Shown here: in pieces, positions 1 to 4,297 of the stretch
Layout of the letters: every line of letters starts with the position of its first letter
How positions within the stretch are numbered: position 1 is the first letter of the stretch
Assembly (NCBI GenBank): GCA_000715605.1
Contig: KL568524.1
Coordinates: forward strand, 48,045-54,554
Origin: Streptomyces speibonae
GTDB lineage: Bacteria > Actinomycetota > Actinomycetes > Streptomycetales > Streptomycetaceae
DNA length: 6,510 nucleotides
Reading direction: 5' to 3'
Notes under the pieces: model-generated
What the model saw: only the letters and a program-made list of their open reading frames with translations
Databases searched by the model: none
Told to the model about the DNA's origin: nothing
Translations under genes and position numbers: made by a program

Positions 1-57
1 CGAACCGGCGCTACCGCCTTGAGAGGGCAGCGTGCTAGGCCGCTACACAACGGGGGC
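1..57 (-). tRNA. tRNA-Glu (anticodon CUC), 3' part cut off by window edge
   Basis: Read on the minus strand, the 5' acceptor strand GCCCCCG starts at 57. It is followed by a D arm (GTGT/GCAC stem) and an anticodon arm CTGCC-CTCTCAA-GGCGG. The loop gives anticodon CTC, which reads the Glu codon GAG. The sequence then enters the T arm (CCGG, TTCG) and runs off the window, so the 3' acceptor strand cannot be seen. The anticodon stem contains one T-G pair. It lies 39 nt downstream of tRNA-Gln on the same strand and is probably co-transcribed with it. It is a substrate of the glutamyl-tRNA synthetase encoded at 1067-2551. Confidence 0.93.
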
Positions 58-96
58 TTGCGGATGTGATCCGCGGGTGCAGATGAGCTCTGCGAG
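58..96 (-). other. tRNA spacer with two small hairpins
   Basis: The 39-nt spacer between the two tRNAs holds two perfect inverted repeats. GCGGAT-gtg-ATCCGC (60-74) has a 6-bp stem and 3-nt loop, and its first base pair is 3 nt from the tRNA-Glu 5' end. GCAGA-tgagc-TCTGC (79-93) has a 5-bp stem and 5-nt loop, and lies just beyond the tRNA-Gln 3' end. They could be processing signals in a dicistronic precursor. The sequence shows only that they can fold. Confidence 0.5.
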
Positions 97-168
97 CTGG
101 CCTACCTGGACTCGAACCAAGACTAACTGAACCAGAATCAGTCGTGCTGCCAATTACACCATAGGCCA
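97..168 (-). tRNA. tRNA-Gln (anticodon CUG)
   Basis: This is a complete 72-nt cloverleaf on the minus strand. The acceptor strands TGGCCTA (168-162) and TAGGCCA (104-98) pair fully, with G73 at 97. The D stem is GTGT/GCAC with an 8-nt loop. The anticodon arm ACTGA-TTCTGGT-TCAGT gives anticodon CTG, reading the Gln codon CAG. A 4-nt variable loop follows, then T stem CTTGG/CCAGG around TTCGAGT. No CCA is encoded, so CCA must be added after transcription. In bacteria without glutaminyl-tRNA synthetase, which includes Streptomyces as far as I know, this tRNA is first charged with Glu by a non-discriminating GluRS and then amidated by GatCAB. A GluRS gene lies about 900 nt upstream on the same strand. 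Confidence 0.96.
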
Positions 169-202
169 CTGGAACGCAAGCCCCTGAGGGGATCTTGTTC
201 TA

Positions 203-258
203 GTTCTGCGCCTGGGGGTTCCGGCCTCGCGGCCCGCTCCCCGCGGCGCAGGAAGAAC
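203..258 (-). terminator. Possible terminator hairpin after the HAD gene
   Basis: The 91-nt gap between the HAD stop codon and tRNA-Gln contains complementary arms: GTTCTGCGCC (203-212) against GGCGCA (245-250) plus GAAC (255-258), with a 4-nt bulge. The interior is very G/C-rich and can pair further. A position right after the stop codon fits a terminator lacking a U tract, as is common in Streptomyces. It might instead be part of the leader or promoter region of the tRNA transcript. A smaller CCCC-tga-GGGG repeat (181-191) lies nearer the tRNA. Confidence 0.4.
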
Positions 259-259
259 A

Positions 260-991
260 TTACCCGAAGGTGGACGGGGCTCCAAAACGAGTATCGGCAC
301 GCAGCACCGAGGGGAGTTCGGCGAGCGAGGCGATACGCCGTGGCCCCTCGGGCGGCTCGACGGCCGCGTGGGTGCCGCCCCGGTCGATCCACACCGACAG
401 CAGCCCGGCCGCCGCGGCGCCCCGGCCGTCGATCTCCGGGTGGTCGCCGACGTACGCCACCTGGGCCGGGGGCAGCGCCAGCGCGTCGCAGGCGGCGAGG
501 AAGGCGCCGGCCTCCGGCTTGGAGACGCCCAGTTCCGCGGCGCACAGAATGGCCTCGAAGCGGTCGTGCACACCGAGCAGGCGCAGCTTGCGGTCCTGGA
601 CGTGCAGGCTGGAGTTGGACAGCACCGCGTGGCGGTGGCTGGCGGCGAGCGCGTCGAGGACCGGCAGCACGTCCGGGAAGAGGCTCCAGGCGGACTCGTA
701 GTGCGCGACGTAGCGCAGGAACCACGCGTCCGCCTCGTCGTCGGTCATCGCGCGCCCCAGGAAGACCCGGGTGCGGTCGCGCCGCTGGGTCTCGAAGTCC
801 GCCTCCCCGGCAGCGAACCGCGCCCACTGGAGCTCGGTGACCTCCCGCCAGCGGGTCAGCGCCTCCTCCACGGAGGCGTACCCGGCGAGCAGCCCCTCGG
901 CCGCCAGATGGGCCCGCATGCCCTCGCGGTCGGCGGAGGTGTAGTCGAAGAGGGTGTCGTCCACGTCCCAGACAACGGCTCGGATCGCCAT
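260..991 (-). CDS. HAD-superfamily hydrolase (phosphatase-like)
   Basis: The 243-residue protein has all four haloacid dehalogenase (HAD) motifs. Motif I is WDVDDTLFD, with nucleophile D9 and acid/base D11. Motif II is LSNSS, with S125. Motif III is SKPE, with K158. Motif IV is GDHPEID, with D183 and D188. The roughly 90 helical residues between motif I and motif II form a C1-type cap. Proteins of this build are usually soluble, Mg2+-dependent phosphatases acting on small phosphorylated metabolites (phosphoglycolate phosphatase-like). The substrate cannot be read from sequence. I chose the ATG at 991, which starts MAIRAVVWD right before the first beta strand. A TTG at 1009 would add six residues that look non-native, and no strong Shine-Dalgarno favours either. 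It lies downstream of gltX on the same strand, behind a strong hairpin (1013-1057), so expression by read-through or by a promoter inside gltX must be considered. The stop codon is TAA. Confidence 0.93.
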   Translation of the reverse strand: MAIRAVVWDVDDTLFDYTSADREGMRAHLAAEGLLAGYASVEEALTRWREVTELQWARFAAGEADFETQRRDRTRVFLGRAMTDDEADAWFLRYVAHYESAWSLFPDVLPVLDALAASHRHAVLSNSSLHVQDRKLRLLGVHDRFEAILCAAELGVSKPEAGAFLAACDALALPPAQVAYVGDHPEIDGRGAAAAGLLSVWIDRGGTHAAVEPPEGPRRIASLAELPSVLRADTRFGAPSTFG

Positions 992-1012
992 GCCCCCGAC
1001 CGTACCCAACGA

Positions 1013-1057
1013 CGTACGGGGGCGGCGCCGGGATCGTCCCGGTACCGCCCCCGTACG
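1013..1057 (-). terminator. Strong stem-loop after gltX
   Basis: Two 21-nt arms (1013-1033 and 1037-1057) pair at 19 of 21 positions around a 3-nt TCG loop. The outer 13 bp (CGTACGGGGGCGG) are uninterrupted. The hairpin begins 9 nt past the gltX stop codon, as a factor-independent terminator would, but has no U tract. It ends only 21 nt before the HAD ATG, which leaves almost no room for a separate HAD promoter. It may terminate partially, or attenuate or stabilise the upstream mRNA. Confidence 0.8.
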
Positions 1058-1066
1058 ACGGTGGGC

Positions 1067-2551
1067 CTACGCGGTGAGCTTCTCCAGCGCCGCGTCGATC
1101 CTGGCCAGGGTCTTCTCCTTGCCCAGGACCTCCAGGGACTCGAAGAGCGGCAGGCCGACCGTGCGGCCGGTGACAGCGACGCGGACCGGGGCCTGGGCCT
1201 TGCCGAGCTTGAGGCCGTGGGCCTCGCCGGCGGCCAGGACGGCCTCCTTCAGCGACTCGGGGGACGTCCAGTCGGCGGCGTCCAGCTTCTCCCGCGCGGT
1301 GCGCAGCAGGGCGTCGGAGCCCTCCTTCATCGCCTTGTTCCAGGAGGCCTCGTCGAAGACCGGCTCCGGCAAGAACAGGAAGTCGACGTTGTCCGTGATC
1401 TCGGAGAGGACCTTCAGACGGGTCTGCGCGTGCGGAGCGATGGCCTGCCACTTGGCCTCGTCGAAGGCCTCCGGGGCCCAGGGGGCGAAGGGGGCCTTGA
1501 GCCAGGGGGCGCAGCGCTCGGTGAAGTCCTTCACATCGAGCATGCGGATGTGGTCGGCGTTGATCGCCTCGCACTTCTTCAGGTCGAAGCGGGCCGGGTT
1601 GGGCTGCACGTCGGCGATGTCGAAGGCCGCGACCATCTCGTCCATGGTGAAGACGTCCCGGTCGGCGGAGAGCGACCAGCCCAGCAGGGAGAGGTAGTTG
1701 AGCAGACCCTCGGGCAGGAAGCCGCGCTCGCGGTAGAGGTTGAGCGAGGACTGCGGGTCGCGCTTGGAGAGCTTCTTGTTGCCCTCGCCCATCACGTACG
1801 GCAGGTGGCCGAAGGCCGGGGTCGCCTTGGCGATGCCCAGCTCGGTCAGCGCCCTGTACAGGGCGATCTGGCGCGGGGTGGAGGAGAGCAGGTCCTCGCC
1901 GCGCAGGACGTGGGTGATCTCCATCAGGGCGTCGTCGACCGGGTTGACCAGGGTGTAGAGCGGGGCGCCGTTGGCGCGGACGATGCCGTAGTCCGGGACG
2001 TTCTCGGGGAGGTAGGTGATCTCGCCGCGGACCAGGTCGGTGAAGGTGATCGTCTCGTCGGGCATCCGGAAGCGGACGATCGGTTCGCGGCCCTGGGCCT
2101 TGTACTCCTCCACCCGGTCGGCGGTCAGCTCGCGGCAGTGGCCGTCGTAGCCGGAGGGCTTTCCGGCGGCGCGGGCGGCCTCGCGGCGGGTGTCGAGCTC
2201 CTCCTGGGAGCAGTAGCAGTGGTAGGCGTGGCCGGCGTCCAGGAGCTTCTGCGCGACGTCCCGGTAGATGTCCATGCGCTGCGACTGGCGGTACGGGGCG
2301 TGCGGGCCGCCGATCTCGGGGCCCTCGTCCCAGTCGAAGCCGAGCCAGCGCATCGAGTCCAGGAGCTGGGCGTAGGACTCCTCGGAGTCGCGGGCCGCGT
2401 CGGTGTCCTCGATGCGGAAGACGAGCGTGCCCTGGTGGTGCCTGGCGAACGCCCAGTTGAACAGGGCGGTGCGCACCAGGCCCACATGGGGGTTACCGGT
2501 GGGCGACGGGCAGAAACGGACGCGTACGGGAGAGCCGGGTGCGCTAGCCAC
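1067..2551 (-). CDS. gltX: Glutamyl-tRNA synthetase (probably non-discriminating)
   Basis: This 494-residue class I aminoacyl-tRNA synthetase joins glutamate to tRNA using ATP in the cytoplasm. The N-terminal Rossmann fold carries the HIGH-type signature [11 protein letters not shown] (residues 14-24), with FRIEDTD following at 45-51. A zinc-site pattern CYC (112-114) and GHC (137-139) lies in the inserted region. The KMSKS-type loop is KLSKR (260-264). The helical anticodon-binding part fills the C-terminal third. Length fits the bacterial family. The GTG at 2551 is preferred because AAGG (2561-2564) sits 9 nt upstream. A TTG at 2560 has that AAGG directly against it and is unlikely. The start overlaps the FAH stop in GTGGCTAG, suggesting translational coupling. 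Streptomyces make Gln-tRNA indirectly, so this enzyme is inferred to mischarge tRNA-Gln as well. The protein resembles S. coelicolor GltX as I remember it. Confidence 0.98.
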   Translation of the reverse strand: MASAPGSPVRVRFCPSPTGNPHVGLVRTALFNWAFARHHQGTLVFRIEDTDAARDSEESYAQLLDSMRWLGFDWDEGPEIGGPHAPYRQSQRMDIYRDVAQKLLDAGHAYHCYCSQEELDTRREAARAAGKPSGYDGHCRELTADRVEEYKAQGREPIVRFRMPDETITFTDLVRGEITYLPENVPDYGIVRANGAPLYTLVNPVDDALMEITHVLRGEDLLSSTPRQIALYRALTELGIAKATPAFGHLPYVMGEGNKKLSKRDPQSSLNLYRERGFLPEGLLNYLSLLGWSLSADRDVFTMDEMVAAFDIADVQPNPARFDLKKCEAINADHIRMLDVKDFTERCAPWLKAPFAPWAPEAFDEAKWQAIAPHAQTRLKVLSEITDNVDFLFLPEPVFDEASWNKAMKEGSDALLRTAREKLDAADWTSPESLKEAVLAAGEAHGLKLGKAQAPVRVAVTGRTVGLPLFESLEVLGKEKTLARIDAALEKLTA

Positions 2552-2564
2552 GCTTGACAACCTT
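2544..2564 (-). promoter_or_regulatory. Start region of gltX overlapping the FAH stop codon
   Basis: The FAH stop codon TAG (2546-2544) lies inside the first codons of gltX, giving an 8-nt overlap GTGGCTAG. The likely gltX ribosome binding site AAGG (2564-2561) lies within the last FAH codons. Terminating ribosomes are therefore placed to restart on gltX. This supports an FAH-gltX operon and settles the gltX start codon. Confidence 0.7.
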
Positions 2565-3329
2565 GTTGGTGAGAGTGCCGATGCCTTCGATGGTGACGGC
2601 GACCTCGTCGCCGACGTTGAGGGGGCCGACCCCAGCGGGGGTGCCCGTGAGGATGACGTCGCCCGGGAGCAGGGTCATGGCCTCGGAGATGTTGACGATC
2701 AGATCCTCGACGGGGTGGATCATCTCGCTGGTGCGGCCGAGCTGGCGCTGGGCGCCGTTGACGGTGAGCTGGACGGTGAGGTCGTTCGCGGCGGCGAGGT
2801 CGAGGTCCGTCTCCACCCAGGGGCCGAGGGGACAGGAGGTGTCGAAGCCCTTGGCCCGGGCCCACTGCTTCTCGCGCCTCTGGACGTCGCGCGCGGTGAT
2901 GTCGTTGGCGCAGGTGTAGCCGAAGACCACGTCCCTGACCCGTTCGCGCGGGACCTCGCGGCACATCCGGCCGATGACCACGGCCAGCTCGGCCTCGTGG
3001 TGCACCTCCTGCGAGAAGGAGGGGTACTGGATGGCGTCACCCGGCCCGATCACCGAGGTGGCGGGCTTGAAGAAGGCGAAGGGGGCCTCGGGCACCTCGT
3101 TGCCCATCTCCTTCGCGTGGTCGGCGTAGTTGCGCCCGAAGGCGACGACCTTGTTGGGGAGCACCGGGGGCAGCAGCCTGACCTTGCTCAGCGGGACCTT
3201 GGTGCCGGAGAGCTCGAAGTCCGCGAACGGGATGCCCTTGATGATGTCGAGGACGAGTTCGTCCTGCTTGTCACCCTCGACCGCGCCGAAGGCGACGTTC
3301 CCGTCGATGGAGAATCTGGCGATGCGCAC
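2544..3329 (-). CDS. Fumarylacetoacetate hydrolase (FAH) family protein
   Basis: The 261-residue protein has the single-domain FAH fold of acylpyruvases, fumarylpyruvate hydrolases and the HpcE-type isomerase/decarboxylase. Visible hallmarks are [11 protein letters not shown] (64-74, with H71, likely in the active site), the metal-binding pair E112 and E114 in [12 protein letters not shown]143 in ANDITARD as third metal ligand, [13 protein letters not shown] (159-171), and LTGTPAGVG (227-235). Family members cleave or decarboxylate short beta-diketo or oxo acids using Mg2+ or Mn2+. The true substrate here is open, and no other aromatic-catabolism gene is in view. GTG at 3329 has AAGGGG (3341-3346) 11 nt upstream and gives the full N-terminal region. 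It is the first gene of an apparent operon with gltX. The pairing probably reflects co-expression rather than a shared pathway. Confidence 0.93.
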   Translation of the reverse strand: MRIARFSIDGNVAFGAVEGDKQDELVLDIIKGIPFADFELSGTKVPLSKVRLLPPVLPNKVVAFGRNYADHAKEMGNEVPEAPFAFFKPATSVIGPGDAIQYPSFSQEVHHEAELAVVIGRMCREVPRERVRDVVFGYTCANDITARDVQRREKQWARAKGFDTSCPLGPWVETDLDLAAANDLTVQLTVNGAQRQLGRTSEMIHPVEDLIVNISEAMTLLPGDVILTGTPAGVGPLNVGDEVAVTIEGIGTLTNKVVKRG

Positions 3330-3356
3330 GGGATGCTTGTCCCCTTGACCGATGGG

Positions 3357-3380
3357 CTGGAGTCTGACGCTCCAGGCTAA
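3357..3380 (-). promoter_or_regulatory. Possible promoter/operator of the FAH-gltX unit
   Basis: On the minus strand TTAGCCTG (3380-3373) contains TAGCCT, a plausible Streptomyces -10 hexamer, about 45 nt before the FAH start. An inverted repeat CTGGAG-7 nt-CTCCAG (3357-3375) overlaps it and would cover the expected transcription start, as an operator might. I found no convincing -35 element at 16-18 nt. The promoter must lie in this short gap if the stem-loop at 3408-3447 terminates transcription from upstream. Confidence 0.3.
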
Positions 3381-3407
3381 CGCGGAGGTGTCCCCGCCTC
3401 GCGCAAT

Positions 3408-3447
3408 AGACGAGGGGCGCCCCGTTGGCGTGGGACGCCCCTCGTCT
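3408..3447 (-). terminator. Stem-loop terminator between the small gene and the FAH gene
   Basis: Arms 3408-3423 and 3432-3447 (core AGACGAGGGGCG) pair at 15 of 16 positions around an 8-nt loop. The hairpin starts about 55 nt past the stop codon of the small gene and lies 79 nt before the FAH start. It most likely ends the small gene's transcript and separates it from the FAH-gltX unit. There is no clear U tract, as is usual for Streptomyces. Confidence 0.8.
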
Positions 3448-3501
3448 CTCCCGCGCGGCGGGCCTTGAGCATTTCGCGGCCGGCGCGCGTATGGATCGGT
3501 G

Positions 3502-3690
3502 TCAGTTCGCGGCGCCGGCCGCGACCGGGATCTCCATGAGGACGGTGCGCTTGGGGTTGGCAGTCTGGGAGGGGAGTTCGACGGAGTGTTCCTGCTGGGC
3601 CGGCGTCTGCAGTTCTTCGGCGCCTTCGAGGTGCGCCAGCGTCGTGCGCCGGGGGTTGGCGATCTTGTGGAACATCATCGTCGTCTTCAC
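3502..3690 (-). CDS. Unrecognised 62-residue protein with a duplicated ANP[RK]RT[TV]L motif
   Basis: I do not recognise this protein. Nearly every codon ends in G or C, the only third-position exceptions being some GAA codons and one ACT, so it looks truly coding. The motif ANPRRTTL (residues 11-18) recurs as ANPKRTVL (44-51), separated by a linker rich in Glu, Gln and Pro. Each copy is followed by an acidic or hydrophobic stretch (AHLEGAEE, MEIP). The tail is short and Ala/Gly-rich. There is no signal peptide, membrane segment or cysteine. The GTG at 3690 is taken as start because an AGG-rich stretch lies about 12-20 nt upstream. ATG codons at 3678 and 3675 would give 58 or 57 residues. It appears monocistronic: a long structured leader precedes it and a strong stem-loop follows. 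The kinase gene is divergent, about 600 nt away. A small regulatory or scaffold peptide is possible, but no function can be assigned. Confidence 0.75.
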   Translation of the reverse strand: MKTTMMFHKIANPRRTTLAHLEGAEELQTPAQQEHSVELPSQTANPKRTVLMEIPVAAGAAN

Positions 3691-3721
3691 TGTTTACTTG
3701 ACCCTGTCCTGTTCACGGGCG

Positions 3722-3756
3722 CCCCGAGGGGGTGAAGACCCCCCGCGCGGACGCGG
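3722..3756 (-). promoter_or_regulatory. Hairpins in the leader of the small gene
   Basis: Within 70 nt upstream of the small gene are three foldable elements. CCGCG-cgga-CGCGG (3743-3756) and GGGGGT-gaag-ACCCCC (3728-3743) are almost back to back. The alternative CCCC-ga-GGGG (3722-3731) competes for the same G tract. Two mutually exclusive pairings suggest an attenuator-like or stability-controlling leader, though G/C-rich DNA forms such repeats readily by chance. Confidence 0.4.
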
Positions 3757-3786
3757 CTTGTCGGTTTTGCCATCCCTGTAAAGCGT

Positions 3787-3794
3787 CAGGCTAA
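3787..3794 (-). promoter_or_regulatory. Possible -10 element of the small gene
   Basis: TTAGCCTG on the minus strand, containing the -10-like TAGCCT, lies about 97 nt upstream of the small gene's start. The same octamer occurs upstream of the FAH gene (3380-3373). A TCGACA (one mismatch to TTGACA) lies upstream, but with a spacer of only about 14 nt, so the -35 is unconvincing. Confidence 0.25.
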
Positions 3795-3838
3795 ACATGC
3801 AATTCCCTGTCGACCGGGGCCGGAGGCCTTGATCTCGG

Positions 3839-3854
3839 TGTGAGTTTCCTCACG
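3839..3854. promoter_or_regulatory. CRP-like inverted repeat TGTGA-N6-TCACG
   Basis: The sequence TGTGAGTTTCCTCACG matches the classical CRP pattern TGTGA-N6-TCACA at nine of ten fixed positions. Its core GTGAG/CTCAC is a perfect inverted repeat. Streptomyces have a Crp protein with GTG...CAC-type half-sites. The site's centre would fall near -65 relative to a start set by the -10-like TAGCCT of the small gene, similar to class I activator sites. Binding is inferred from the pattern only. Confidence 0.35.
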
Positions 3855-4023
3855 CGGCAGAGGACATAACGACCAATCCGGACTCGCCCCTCGAGCGGCG
3901 GAATCGGACATTCACCCCTTGAAGCCACCATTCCGCTCCTGATCATGGCGACTGGGACACCGGGACCGCCTCGGGGATTCACCCTTATGCGCCCGTTATG
4001 GTCGAGATCATTTTCCACCCCGG

Positions 4024-4049
4024 GTGACACGTCACTCACGCCGTGTCAC
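4024..4049. promoter_or_regulatory. Perfect 8-bp inverted repeat, candidate operator
   Basis: GTGACACG (4024-4031) and CGTGTCAC (4042-4049) are exact reverse complements separated by 10 nt. The left half also forms GTGAC-ac-GTCAC (4024-4035), so three GTCAC-type half-sites are clustered. The repeat lies about 27 bp upstream of the tentative kinase -35 element, where an activator or repressor dimer could bind. The protein is unknown. Confidence 0.45.
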
Positions 4050-4075
4050 GTATCTCACCCGTAAGGCCATGGGCC

Positions 4076-4104
4076 TTGTTGGAGATCCTGCACTGTGCTG
4101 GAAT
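4076..4104 (+). promoter_or_regulatory. Tentative promoter of the kinase gene
   Basis: TTGTTG (4076-4081) and TGGAAT (4099-4104) are spaced 17 nt apart, resembling vegetative (HrdB-type) -35 and -10 hexamers. TGGAAT is one base from TAGAAT. The start would be near 4111, giving a leader of about 185 nt before the GTG at 4295. Such matches are weak evidence in this kind of DNA. Confidence 0.3.
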
Positions 4105-4278
4105 TCCACGGACCGCCGCGGGATCGAGCCGGCGCACAGGGGGCGCACACGCGCCGAGTGGCGGCCGAGAAGGGGGAGCCAGCGCCGGTCACTTCACGAC
4201 CACCACGGGGACGTATTCAGGGCGCCCCCATGACGCCGACACCGTGCCTCGCCGTTCACGCGGAGGGGTGCCTGGTCC

Positions 4279-4297
4279 AGAGGTTGCGACGCTAGTG
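4279..4297 (+). promoter_or_regulatory. Ribosome binding site and GTG start of the kinase gene
   Basis: AGAGG (4279-4283) lies 11 nt before GTG at 4295. The in-frame GTG at 4268 has a purine run (GGAGGG) directly against it, which is too close. The frame stays open back to a stop at 4025, so the start must be chosen by ribosome site and family resemblance. I recall family members starting with a sequence like VQGRFKRDG, as here. Confidence 0.55.

Larger units (their letters stand above)
3691..4294. other. Intergenic region between the small gene and the kinase gene
   Basis: These 604 bases separate two divergent genes, and I support no protein gene in them. Third-position composition in the short frames here is mixed and no reading frame looks native. 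The region is less G/C-rich than the coding sequence around it, particularly at about 3760-3810 and 3990-4020, as expected for promoter DNA. It holds the leader hairpins of the small gene, a CRP-like inverted repeat, an 8-bp inverted repeat and a tentative kinase promoter, each listed separately. The last 190 bases would be the kinase 5' untranslated region if that promoter is right. Confidence 0.7.

Noticed and set aside
138..1574. 478-residue minus-strand frame crossing tRNA-Gln, the HAD gene and gltX
   Set aside because: It runs through a tRNA and out of frame across two real genes, with Arg/Gly/Pro-rich shadow composition.
368..2557. Very long plus-strand open frame (729 residues) over the HAD gene and gltX
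   Set aside because: It is antisense to two genes with complete family motifs. Its low-complexity Gly/Val/Leu/Arg composition is the usual antisense shadow in high-GC DNA.
3502..3690. The small protein as a graspetide-type RiPP precursor, because of TT followed by EE (residues 16-26)
   Set aside because: The spacing does not fit the usual TTxxxxEE core, and no ATP-grasp ligase or other modifying enzyme is in the window.
3425..3781. Plus-strand frames of 118 and 78 residues opposite the small protein
   Set aside because: They are antisense to the minus-strand frame, which has far better third-position bias, and they run through the terminator or leader hairpins.
3791..4039. 82-residue minus-strand frame in the intergenic region
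   Set aside because: Third positions are mixed, no ribosome binding site is clear, and the frame covers the candidate regulatory sites.
4024..4295. Short plus-strand frames before the kinase, and an N-terminal extension of the kinase back to about 4028
   Set aside because: The extension lacks a good start with a ribosome site and does not match the start I recall for family members. The short frames show no protein-like composition.
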